Below the pieces are notes generated by a model. It worked only from the letters and a program-made list of their open reading frames with translations, searched no databases and was not told where the DNA came from. 64,000 nucleotides of DNA from Lepus europaeus (lineage: Eukaryota > Chordata > Mammalia > Lagomorpha > Leporidae), in contig NC_084827.1 in NCBI RefSeq assembly GCF_033115175.1, positions 24,980,001-25,044,000 on the forward strand. Direction: 5' to 3'. Below, piece after piece: positions 1-11,900 of this stretch. How positions within the stretch are numbered: the stretch's first letter is position 1; each line of letters opens with the position of its first letter. The translations under genes and the position numbers were made by a program.

Positions 1-144
1 GCAAGGTGTGCACCCTCAGAAGAGAGGGCGGCGGAGCACCGCGGTAGCGGATCCTCACCCTCTCTTCAGTCCCTGGTACCCAAAGGCCACAGGCCGGAGC
101 CGGCTCCGGGAGCGGAGCCCCACCAGCACCCGCGCGGCCGGAAA

Positions 145-154
145 GGGGCGGGGC
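145..154 (+). promoter_or_regulatory. Sp1/KLF GC box
   Basis: A perfect GGGGCGGGGC, flanked upstream by an ETS-like CCGGAA (138-143). It is about 110 bp before the YY1-like site, a usual distance for a TATA-less promoter. Confidence 0.55.
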
Positions 155-257
155 TTCGGCCGGAGCGGCGAGGCCTGGCCCGGAGTGGGGGGGTTCCTCC
201 TGCGCTTCCGGCGCGCTCCCCCGCGCCCTGCGTACTGTGGTCTCGCCCGCCCCCGCT

Positions 258-267
258 GCCATGTTGG
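258..267 (-). promoter_or_regulatory. YY1-like site near the probable transcription start
   Basis: GCCATGTTGG reads CCAACATGGC on the minus strand, matching the YY1 core AANATGGC. It also supplies the first upstream ATG (261-263) if transcription starts 5' of it. Confidence 0.5.
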
Positions 268-323
268 ATTGTGCGGCCGCCGCCGGCGCCGCAGGAGGCT
301 TGGAGGAGGAGTTGGGAGTTTAG
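261..323 (+). other. upstream ORF 1 (20 codons)
   Basis: The ATG at 261 opens a 20-codon frame that is alanine- and glycine-rich and closes at TAG 321-323, well before the WASL start at 563. It counts only if the mRNA starts upstream of 261. Its ATG lies inside the YY1-like site, so some start sites would exclude it. The peptide resembles nothing I know; any role would be as a translational brake. Confidence 0.4.
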
Positions 324-449
324 CGCAGTCGCCGGAGTGCGAGGACAACGACCATCGGGCCTAAGCCTAGCCGGCCTGGAGCTGGGAGCGTCCTTTCCTC
401 CGCGCGGCCCGCCGTCAGCTCCTCCTCCCCGCGCCGGAGGAGCTTCGAG

Positions 450-464
450 ATGCTGCGCTGGTGA
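450..464 (+). other. upstream ORF 2 (4 codons, MLRW then stop)
   Basis: ATG at 450-452 followed by TGA at 462-464, 98 nt before the WASL ATG. The -3 base is G, a moderate context. So short a uORF normally allows reinitiation, so it would dampen rather than block translation. It should be in the mRNA for any plausible start site. Confidence 0.5.
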
Positions 465-562
465 CTCCGCTGCTTCTCGCCCCTGTCACTGAGAAGGGGG
501 GACGAGCGTGGCCCACTCACCGGAGGACACGGCCCTGGACTCTCCTCCCCGCCGGCGCAACC

Positions 563-682
563 ATGAGCTCCGGGCAGCAGCAGCAGCCGCCGCCGCCGCG
601 GAGGGTCACCAACGTGGGGTCCCTGCTGCTCACCCCGCAGGAGAACGAGTCCCTGTTCACGTTCCTCGGCAAGAAATGTGTG
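563..682 (+). CDS. WASL: WASL exon 1, coding part (residues 1-40)
   Basis: Encodes the Gln/Pro-rich leader and the start of WH1 ([20 protein letters not shown]). It ends after a complete codon (phase 0), at GTG followed by donor GTCAGT. That donor is weaker than the GTAAGT used by most other exons here. Reading through it would add 94 codons of GC-rich junk up to a stop at 965-967. The 5' UTR part of the exon lies upstream, with two upstream ORFs at 261-323 and 450-464. Confidence 0.97.
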
Positions 683-2931
683 GTCAGTGGTCGAGAGCTG
701 CGTCGCTACCCTCGACGTTGCCCGCCGGGGGCCTGGGCGCGGGGACCGGGCAGGAGGCGCGAGTGGCGCGGGGGGGAGAGAGTCCCGCCGCGAGCCAGGC
801 CTCCCGCGGTCGGCGCCCTCGCCCTGCTCCCCGGGTGCGGGCCGGGGCAGCCGGACGCCGTCTCCGGAGCTGCCCGAGAACAAGGGAGTGTCACCTCCGC
901 GGCCCTTCCGCGGCCCGCGCCCTGGCTGCCAGGTCCAACTTTACTCTCAGCGCGCCCGAGCCCCTGAGGCTCAGAGCCGGGACCCCCCCTGTTCTGCCCT
1001 CGCGTCACCTCCTGTGCGGAATCCGGGCGTCCCTTTCCTAACAATACCAGAGGTCTGGGGAGTGGGAGTGGAGCCCCTTGCAGATTCCAGCAGGGAGTGG
1101 ATGGGGTGCAGGTTCCTGGGAACTCCAGGACCAGAACAGGGGCAGGAAGCGCTGCGGCTCCCCAGTGCAGCAGAAGCAGGGTTTATTTCCACAGCAGCCT
1201 CGCCTAGGCCTGGTTTCTAATCTCCTCCCCACTGATTTTTAAAATTTTTTTATTTTTGCACTAGTAGGAGCGGGTGCTGTTCTCCCCGCAGCCTTGCGCA
1301 CGGAAACCTCAATCTCTAGTAGTTCTTGGCCTTTGGGGTCGAGAATGGTTCTTAGGCTGGTGCTTTGCGGCCGGTTCTAACCCCAGATGGCCGGTTGGGA
1401 GCAAGGAAGGGGCAGGGTGCTGTGGGAAGGAGAATGTGTGTTGTTGACGGAAGCATTCATTACATTGGCTGCCGGCACTTCTGGGGGTGGGGAGGTTCTG
1501 CTCCGTGGTATAGGCCTTGTCTCGGGATCTTTCTGCGGTGCCTGGCTTGAGCTGCAGTCAGTGCTGGCTGGGACCCTTTCTCCCTGCTTGCTGGCACCTG
1601 CAGAGTTTGCGCTGGAACCCAGGAAACACCCACGGAAATTTCAACAGGGTAGTGTCACTCTTGTCACCCTCTTTAGGCATGTTAGAGATGCCAAACCAGA
1701 TTGCACCTGTTTGTTTAAAAAGTTAGGGTTAAGCAGTTTCTGGAAAGTTACCAGATTAACTGTTAACTTTATTGGAGGCTCCTCTTTATATCTTGTGCCA
1801 CACAGTTGGAGACTGAATCATTCCGTTCAGTTTTAGGTGTATTTCATATTTCTGGATGTAGACCTGAAAGAACGTGGAGTTCACTGATCGAATGATCAGA
1901 ATGAAGGACAGAAGGGCTGCTCAGAATCACATTTTTGTGAAGCAACTTTAAATATAATTAACTTCCTCCTTGCCCACACAATTTTGTAAACAAATGGGAA
2001 AACTTAGCCACTGAGCCCAAGTCACACAACCATTTGGTAATGTAACTGGAACTAGAAAACCAGGACTTCTGGTGCTTAGGCCCATTGTACTTTCCACTAC
2101 ATCATGTTGTTTTAGTTAAAAGGGGATTTTTTTTTTTCTCCTTACTGTTTTGTTTGTAAAAGTGATGCTAAAGGAATCACCAGTTCATTTTTTATTGTCA
2201 AAAACTAAGAAAAAATGTAGGGTTTCTAAAGCAGCACTATTTTTTTTTTTTTTTTACTTTTTTTCAATTTACAATCTGCAGCCCTTTGTTACCTGTAAAT
2301 GAACAAAAAATTCACTTTGCTGGTTTATTACATATGGTGGATAATCTGTATTAAAAAGGAAGTAGTTGTACATGTTTTACATACCAGACATATTAAAACT
2401 TCAGGTAGGAAGCATATTACACATATTATACACAAGTATACTGACAAATTGCCCTGTGCTTACCTATAATGTTTACTGGGTTCAAAAAAATGACATAGGT
2501 GGAACATATCCTGATAAGAGAAAGATAGTATTGCTCACTGGGTAGCATAAGCTGATTGCCGAATAGGCTGTCAGTAGTCAGTGCTCAATTTCTCTATGCC
2601 ATCTTTTATTAATCAGCGTTACCTTTTGAATTTCTGTCATTTAAAACCACACTTGTTACAGTTGCCTGTTCTTGTGGAATGAAATTGTCAGGAAGATTAA
2701 CTTTAAAATGTAAAGTCCCCAGGTGCTAGGGAGTAACTTCAAGAATAATAGTTTAAATTTTTGCAATAGTCTTTTCACCCTTTACTGATTATACAGTCTT
2801 TTGTAGTTTAAAACAGTACTTTCATACATTTTTACAATAAATCCAGCAATAAGATTTACAGGTCAGAGCAAATGTATTAGGCAAGAAGTTTATTGAGAGC
2901 TCTAAGAATTCAAGAAATGAACTAGACATTT

Positions 2932-2962
<31 letters not shown>

Positions 2963-5900
2963 GAGCTTCATTGCTTCTTAGATTCAACAAGCGTGTGTTG
3001 GGTAACTAAATGTTGAGGTCAAAATCGGGGTTGTGCTTGCCCTCAGGGAGCTTGGTGTTCTAAAAAGGAAACAAACGTATAAACTGATGAGTAAGTCAGT
3101 AGTTCAGAGTGATGTTTAAGAAGCTGCATGCCACAGTGGAAAACACCTTGACTTTGTAGTCAGCAAACTTTGGTCACTTTAGAAAGTTTCTTAAGCTTCC
3201 TGTTGCAGGTTTCATGGGAATAGGGCATGTGGATTAGGAGGACACTGCATGTAAATATATAGAAACTGTCTAATAAAAGTTTAGGGGATCAGAAGTGAGG
3301 ATAGTGAGAGAAAGGATGAGTAAAAGCCAAACGTGAATATTTGAGATGATTGTTTTCCAGGTCAGTGAGAGGCATGAGATAGCTTGGGAAGTTAGGATAG
3401 TTGCTGATAGTTTGTTGCTGGAGCTATAAGGATTTCTGCTTGGCATCTCAGATTTAGATATGCATTGGAACCATGGTGGAGGTGGTTAGGAAAGCTTATG
3501 GCTGGGGCCAATTTCTAGATAAAATTGAAATTCACTGAGTCTGGGGTGGAGGTTGGACATTTCTATTTTTAGAAAGCTTGAGGGAAGTCTAATGTGTATT
3601 ACAGTTTGAGACCCACTGGTGAAGTCCGCTGTTTCACATACGGTAATCCCAGAAACGTTAGATGTCATATTGGAAAAGTAACAGTGAAAATGCTAATGAA
3701 TTTTCCTTCCATCTTTGGCCTATATTTTGTGATTTAAGTTTAATTTAAAACAAGTTCTGGCCGGCGCCGTGGCTTAACAGGCTAATCCTCCGCCTTGTGG
3801 CGCTGGCACACCGGGTTCTAGTCCCGGTTGTGGCGCCGGATTGTATCCCGGTTGCCCCTCTTCCAGGCCAGCTCTCTGCTATGGCCCGGGAAGGCAGTGG
3901 AGGATGGCCCAAGTCCTTGGGCCCTGCACCTGCATGGGAGACCAGAAGAAGCACCTGGCTCCTGGCTTCGGATCAGCGAGATGCGCCGGCCACAGCGGCC
4001 ATTGGCGGATGAACTAATGGCAAAAAGGAAGACCTTTCTCTCTATCTCTCTCTCCCACTATCCACTCTGCCTGTCCAAAAAAAAAAAAAAAAAAAAAAAG
4101 TTCTTTCAGCACAGCATTTCTCTGATTCATTAAGGTACCAGAAATGTGCATTTCATAGCTTTGAGAGGAAGTATTGCACTAATAAGTAGGGAAGCCACAA
4201 GATCAGATTTGATTTTTAGAAAGTTTTGAAGGGAATGGTGGAGGCAGTATAGAAGGTGGATTGAGGGTTGTGAGAGTGGAGACAGAGGAGATTAGAGGGG
4301 TATTTACAGTTGTGCACATGAAATACCTTGAGTGCCTGAGTAAGGCAGTAGTGGTGGAAGTTCAAGGACAATTAGAAGGTCTCCAACAGAACCTAGTCTT
4401 ACCTAGATAGAGTAAGGGAAGGATATTGTGATAAAGATAGGTATTACTACCTACAGAAAAACTGCAGAAACATACATGTCTCATTGGACATATGCCTACA
4501 TGTAAGGGACACTCAGGATTGGTGATTGCTTTCGTGGAGAAAGTGAATTTTCAGAAAATTTTATTGTTTTGCCACAGTTTTTAAAAATAGAATTTGTGAA
4601 AATTGAGCTTTCTTTTGAAGTTATAATGAAGTATATGTTATATACTTTCACAAAACTGCATAGTTTTGATGCTGTTCATTAATTTGTAGTAGTTTTTTTC
4701 CTTTTAAAACATTGTAGTTATCTTACTATCCATGATTGCTTTCAATAAAGACTGTGCAATCTTGCCAGATGGAGTTTTATACCATGTGCTTCAAAAAGTT
4801 GATGGGAAAATGAAATTTATAGAGAAGTTTAAATCTAGAGGTAATTTTTTCTCATAATATGCATTTTCAGTGAACTTTTTGAGGACTTATTGTATAGTTT
4901 TGAATGAGGATTCATTGTATACTTTGAGTAAATAAGAAATTAAGATTAAGGGGGGAGGAATAAAACTTTAACCTTTTACAGCCATCTCTGATCTTAATAG
5001 ATGGAGTTGATAAAGTTGTTGACCACTACCTTTCTCACTACACTCACCTCGTTTGTTTTTACCTGAGTATTCACCTAGCTATTTAAGAAGCCATTTTTAT
5101 TAATCAACTTTAGCCTTGATTTCCTTGAATTCCTCAGCACTTGTTTTAACTTGCTCATGTTCTTCAGTTAGATTTTGTTTGTTTTCTCATATATGTAATT
5201 TTTGCAAGGTGGACATTATGCCTTGGTAGTTTTCTATAATTTCTATAGCTCCTAGCAAACTGATCAGCAAGTTCTTATTGAATGAATAATTATAATTGCT
5301 CACTTGCTCAGTTCTTAGGTGTTCATTCAACATTTCTCACTGCTTGATCGGTTTCTAATGCAGTTACTATCTGGACTTCAATCTTTATTTGTTAGAACAA
5401 AGTGGTTTACTTCTGGTTAATTAATACAGGTGGTAGCAGCAGCTAACAATTGCTTTGCTTTGTTTCTATTTTATTTATGTATGTATATATTTATTTTTGA
5501 AATTTTTTGAAAGGCTGACAGAGACAGGCAGACAGATCTTCGTCTTCTGGTTCATTCTCTGTATGCCCAGAGCAGCCCAGGTTTAGGCCAGGCTGAGTCC
5601 AGGAGCTCAGAGTTAAGTCTGGATCTCCAATCTGGGTGGCTAGGACTCAAACACTTGAGCCATTATCTGCTGCCTCCCAAGATGTTGCATTAGAAGATGC
5701 CGGATCAAAAGTGGAGGAGCTCGGACGTGAGCCAAGCACTTTTGATGGAAGATGCGGATGTCCCTAGTGGCAACTTAACTGCTGGGTCAGATTCCTCCCC
5801 TTCTGTTTTAAATCAGACCTTTGGGTAGTGATTCTTATATAGGTATAGAGGGGGAAGATGTGCTTACAGGGATCCTTGTCTTGAGTGAGTTAAGACAGTA

Positions 5901-8900
5901 TTGGTGGGAAGTTAGGGCTGGGAATATAGTTCACCTTTTTTTTTAAAAAAAAAAAAAAGATTTATTTATTTATTTGAAAGTAAGAGTTACACAGAGAGAG
6001 GGGAGGCAGAGAGAGAGAGAGGTCTTCCATCCAATAGTTCACTCCCCAATGGACTGCAACGGCTGGAGCTGCGCCATTCCGAAGCCTGGTGCTTCCTCCG
6101 GGTCTCCCACGCCGGTGCAGGGGCCCAAGGACTTGGGCCATCCTCTGCTGCTTTCCCAGGCCACAGCAGAGAGCTGGATTGGAAGTGGAACATCTGGGAC
6201 TTGAACCAGCGCCCTTATGGAATGCCGGCACTTCAGGCCAGGGCGTTTACCCACTGTGCCACAGCGCCAGCCCCAGCCCCTATTTCACCTTGAGTAATGA
6301 TTAAAATCCATTAGATTTGGAATATACTTAGATGAGGAGATACCTCTAATATAGAGAACAGAGGCAAGCACAAAAGTGTTTGTAATACAGGGTGGACTGT
6401 CCAGTCTGAGCTTTAGTTTCTAGATATATAAGATGGGATTAGACAAGGATTTCAGAGTAGTGTAGTAATTACAGAAAGTATTCCAGAGTGCCTTAAATTT
6501 TAAAGGGAGCTTGGAGAAGTTTAAGAAAGAAAGTTGTTATTAATATTATAGTCACTACTCGGTTTATATTTCCTGTTTTTGACGTGGAGGTTTTAGAGTA
6601 ATTTTTGAACTCTGTTGTATATATTTTGAATTAGGTAAATCAGATCCAACAATTTTGCTTGAAGTCAGTTAATTATAAATTTTGGAAACTAAGATTTAAG
6701 CTGAATAGTCTTTGGGGGAGTTTCTAGGCAGCCTACGCCTCCCTGGAAGCTACTGAAAAAGAAGAAAGGTATATTGATATAAGAGTTAAGAGTTCTGGAC
6801 TTTAGTCCATGCTTGGCTACCATTAATTGTGAATGTGAACAAGAATCTGAAAATGAGGGGTTGGACGAGATAACTCTACCATCTTCCTGGTTTAAACATT
6901 CTATCAGTCTGACTCTTCTAAGTGCCAAGGACACCCTGTAGCACAGAAAGAACAGCCCTGCTGTTTTAACCCTGGCATCTGTGCATTTTACACAGTGAAG
7001 AAAAAGATAGCATCTGTCTACATGAAAGATAATTTCAAATTATTTCATCGAAAATTCCCATTTGGAATTCACTTTCTTCTGACTATTGCAACTTAATAGG
7101 CATTTTACTTTAAAAAGACTAGGGTGAACCAGCACTTGTTACTTCTTTGTTTTGGATTTTAGCCATTCTGACAAGGATGAGATGGTATATCATTGTGGTT
7201 TCAACTTGCATTTCCCTGATGGCTAGTGATGTTGAGCATTTTTTCATGTATTTATTGGCCATTTATATTTCTTTTGAGAACTGTCTATTGATGTCTTTTA
7301 CTCATTTCTTAACTAGATAAGTTGGTTGTTTAGTTTTTTAAGTTGCTGATATATATTCTGGATATTAGTCATTGTCTTTGTTTTTTAAGATTTATTTATT
7401 TATTTGAAAGTTAGAGTTACAGAGAGAGAAGAGAGACAGAGATCTTCCATCTGCTGGTTCACTCCCTAAATGGCTGCAATGGCTATGACTGTGCCTGACC
7501 AAAGGCAGGAGCTTTTTCCAAGTCTTCAGTGTTAGCGCAGAGGCCCAAGGACTCGGGCCATCTTCCATTGCTTTCCCGGAGCGTTAGTAGAAAGCTGGAT
7601 CAGAAGTGGGGCAGCTGGAATTTGAACTAGAGCCAATATGAGATGCCAGCACTGCAGGCTGTGACTTAACCTGATTTGCCACAGTGCCAGACCCTGGATG
7701 TTAATCTGGTGTCAAATAGGTAGCTTGCAAAAGTTTTTTCCAATTTCATTGGATTTGAATTCTCTCCTGTTTCTTTCATTTATTTCTTGTACATAATTTT
7801 AATTAGTGTAGCTTTATAATGATGGTACAATTTGATTAGAATAGGTCCCTCATTACTGTTCTTTTTAATATTTTCTGGATTTTTAAAATATACTTATTTT
7901 ATTTCCTCAATGATTTACTCTCTACCACTGCTTTTTTTAAAAGTTTTATTTAATAAATATAAATTTTGAAGATACAACTTTTAGATTATAGTGTTTTTTT
8001 TCCCCCATAACCCCCTCCCACCTGCAAACCATCCCATCTCCTACTCCCTCTCCCATCCCATTCTTCATTAAGATTCTTTTTTTTTTTTTTTTTTTGATAG
8101 GCAGAGTTAGACAGTGAGAGAGAGACAGAAGAAAGGTCTTCCTTTGCCGTTGGTTCACCCCCCAAATGGCCACTACGGCCAGCACACTGCGCCTATCCAA
8201 AGCCAGAAACCAGGCGCCTTCTCCTGGTCTCCCAGGCTGGTGCAGGGCCCAAGCACTTGGGCCATCCTCCACTGCCCTCCTGGGCCACAGCAGAGAGCTG
8301 GAATGGAAGAGGAGCTACCGGGACTAGAACCCCAGGGTGCCGGCGCCGCAGGCGGAAGACTAGCCGAGAGAGCTGCAGTGCTGGCCAAGATTCATTTTTA
8401 ATTATATACAGAAGATCAACTTAGGAAAGATTTCAACAGATTGCACCTACACAGATACACAAAGTATAAAGTACTGTTTGAATACTAGTTTATCATTAAT
8501 TTGCATAGTACAGTGCATTAAGAACAGAGGTCCTACATGGGGAGTAAGTGCACAGTGACTCCTGTTGTTGATTTAACAATTGACACTGTTGTTTATGGCG
8601 TCAGTAATCACCCAAGGCTCTTGTCATGAGTTACCAAGGCTGTGGAAGCCTCTTGGAGTTCATAAACTCTGACCTTATTTAGATAAGGCCATAATCAAAG
8701 TGGAAGTTCTCTCCTCCTTTCAGAGAAAGTCTACCCCTGCTTTCTAACAACAACAACAACAACAACAACAACAAATACTTTGATTTGGAATAGCACTGGA
8801 TTTGTAGATTAATTTAGAAATAATTGATATTTGAGGCTTAATGTTAGAAAGTATTTTTTGTTTGTATTATTTCCTTCCCTGTGGTTTGTTGATTTTCTTG

Positions 8901-11900
8901 TGTACTACCATTTTCTTTAGCGTTTTTAAAAGTATAAAAGTGAGACCCAGTTATACTCATTGTTTAAAATACATACACACACACACATATGCACATTGAT
9001 GTATTATACAAACTTAAAAGTGAAAATTACTCTTTACCCTTCTCTTTCAGTAATACAGTAATACAGAAATACAGAAAGCTCTTAATGGTTTGACTCTTTT
9101 CATACTTTTTATAAACATGTATACATACACATATGTATGTCAGCATTGTATCTGAATGGGATTATATTCTGGACAGTTTATACAAGGAAACATAGATTTA
9201 TTCCATGCTTTTTAAAAATATGTTTTATAGAAATTTATTTTTAAAAATCTTTTGTGAGTATTTTTATTTATTACTTATTTTCATTTTATTTGAAACAGCA
9301 GACAGAGATCTTCTGTTGGCTGGTTCACTTTCTAAATGTCTGCAAAAGCTGGTGAGTGATGGTCCAAGCTGAAGCCAGGAACCCGGAACTCAATTCAGGT
9401 TTCCCACAGTGGAGGCAGAGACCCAAGTACGTAGGTCTCATGAGCTGTTGCCCCCCCAGGACGTACATTAGCAGGAAGCTGTAATCTGAAGCAAAGACAG
9501 GACACAAACTTAGACACTCTGATATGGGATGTGGGCATCCTAAGCAGCATCTTAATTGCTGTGCCAAAATGCCCACCATCATATTATGGAAACTTAAATA
9601 TATACATAGTAAAATAGCAAAATGAACTTATATGTACCTGTCACCCAGATTCAGTGGGTGTCAACTCATGGCCAATCTTGATTGCTCTGTATCCCTACCC
9701 ACTTTGAATTCTCTTGTATTCTTTTAAAGTGGATCTTCAGTACCATTTGACCTTTCCTCCACTCAGTCTGGATAGAAGTTTATCAATTTTATTCACCATC
9801 TAAACAGGTTAACTTTTAGTTTCATTGATTTATATAATTTTTTCTGCTTTTATTATATTGATTTCTCCTATGTTCTTTATTTCCTTTTGCTTATTTTGCT
9901 TTTGAGGATTGATTTATTTACTTGAAAAACAGAATGACAGATGGAAAGAAAGAGATTTTGCATCCGCTGCTTCAGTTGCTAGCACTGGTCAGGCCAAATG
10001 GCTGCAGTAGCTAGCACTGGTCAGGCCACAGCCAGGAGCCAGTAAGTCCATCCTGGTCTCAGCGAATGGTGGTGGCCCAAGAAATTTGGGCCATCTTCTG
10101 CAGCCTTCCCAGGCATATTAGCCAGGGAGCTGGATCAGAAGTGGAGCTTTTGGGATTCATGCTAGCTCTCTGATGTGGTATGCACGCGTTGCTGGTAGCA
10201 GCTTAACCTGCTATGCTACAATGCCAGTCCTTTACTTTGGTTTTAATAACTTTTTCTAGTTTTTCTTAAGGTGGTAATTACTGAGTTATTTGAGATTTTT
10301 GTTTTCCTCTTTTTCTAACACAAGTATTTGGTGTTATACATTTCACCCTAAGCAGTGCTTTAGTAGCATCCCACATATTGCATATGTTGGACTAGGTCAG
10401 GTAGGATCTTAGTATTGTTCAAGTTGTCTTTCGTCCTTACTGATTATTTTGTCTGCTTGTTCTATTGATTGTTGACAAAGAGGTGTTGAATACTTTGACT
10501 GTAATTAGGAAGAGTCTGCTTCTCCCTTCAGTTCTATTAGTTTTTACTTTATATAATTTGAATCTCTTTGTTAGGTGTATAAATGTTTACAGTTGTATTG
10601 TCCTCTTCCTTTTGTCATTAGGAAGTGAGTTCCTTTGTCCCATAGATCATGTTGTGCAGCTTTCTTTATTTTTTTTTTAAAGATTTACGCATTTATTCTG
10701 AGAGAGGCAGAAATATTCCATCTGCTGGTTCACTCCACAGTTGGCCACATCATCAGGGCTGGGCTTACACTGAAACCAGGAGCCATGACTTCCATCCAGG
10801 TTTCCAGCATGGGTGACAGGAACTCAAATACTTGAGCCATCATCAAGTACTTCCCAGGCACATAAGGGAAGTAGCTGGGACTTGAACTAGCATTCTGATA
10901 AGGGATACAGGCACCTAGTGGCAACTTAACCCTCTGTGCCACAATGTCCACAACCTCCTATATACATCTGATCGTCTGTAGATTATTTATAATGCATAAT
11001 ATAATATAAATGTCTGTAATTATTGTTATTCCTGTTATTCTGTGTTGTTTAGGGAATGACAAAAAATATGTGATCAGTGCAAATGCAATTTTTTTATTCT
11101 GAATAATCTTTATTCATACATGATTGAATCTGTGCATCCTGTATTCATAGATAAGGAGGGCAAACAGAAGTTTGATTTCATTTTTAAAACCACTCTGACA
11201 TTATATGTCCTTTGATATGGATGCTTGGACTATTTATATTCAGTGTGATTATTGATATTGTTGACTTTATTTTTTTATTTTTTATTTTTTTATTTGACAG
11301 AGTTATAGACAGTGAAAGAGTGAGACAGAGAGAAAGGTCTTCTGCTTCTTCACTCCCCAAATGGCCACTATGGCCGGTGCTGCACCAACCTGAAGCCAGG
11401 AGCCAGGTGTTTCTTCCCAGTCTCCCATGCGGGTGGGTACAGGGGCCCAAGCACCTGGGCCATCCTCCACTGCCCTCCTGGGCCACAGCAGAGAGCTGGA
11501 CTGGAAGAGGAGCAACCGGGACTAGAACCTGGCGCCCATATGGGATGCCAGCGCCGCAGGCGGAGGATTAACCAAGTGAGCCACGGCACGGGCCCCGATA
11601 TTGTTGACTTTAAATCTATCATCTTTTTACTTGTTTTCTGTTTTGGCTCATTTTTTTGTTCTCATTACTTTCTTCTGTTTTCCCTTTTTTTATGCTTCTT
11701 TTTACTTTAGTATTTTATCTCCCCTTAATGTCCTTTTTATTAGTTGTAGCTCTTTTGCTTTTTACTTTTTTTAGAGTTTATAGTACATACATTAACTAAA
11801 TAGTCTGCTTCCAAGGACTATTATGCCAGTTCACATTTAGTGTAAGAACTTAACAGTAGCATAATTCCATTTCTTTCTGTCAAGCTATATTGCTGGTATA

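Larger units (their letters stand above)
1..1020 (+). promoter_or_regulatory. WASL: CpG-island promoter and first-exon region of WASL
   Basis: This block is very GC- and CpG-rich and drops to ordinary AT-rich intron after about 1050. Visible elements are an ETS-like CCGGAA at 138-143, a GC box (GGGGCGGGGC, Sp1 type) at 145-154, an inverted ETS core (CTTCCGG) at 205-211 and a YY1-type GCCATGTTGG at 258-267. I see no TATA box, so a TATA-less, dispersed housekeeping-type promoter is likely. YY1 motifs of this orientation often sit at the start site, so transcription plausibly begins near 200-270, but the sequence cannot fix it. The long open frames on both strands here are a by-product of high GC. 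Confidence 0.85.

Noticed and set aside
320..883. 187-codon open frame on the minus strand over the promoter
   Set aside because: A CpG island makes stops rare in all frames. The frame is Arg/Pro/Gly-rich with no domain, and it overlaps WASL exon 1.
508..1220. Long plus-strand frames (177 and 180 codons) overlapping exon 1 in other frames
   Set aside because: GC-driven shadows of the exon 1 region. The N-WASP frame from 563 matches the family residue by residue.
2932..2962. CT tract considered as a splicing-regulator (PTB) site
   Set aside because: It is more than 34 kb from the nearest downstream exon; a plain microsatellite explains it.
3759..4099. CSINE tRNA-like heads considered as tRNA genes
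   Set aside because: A and B boxes are present, but the anticodon stem and acceptor ends do not fold as a tRNA, and the body and A tail are SINE.
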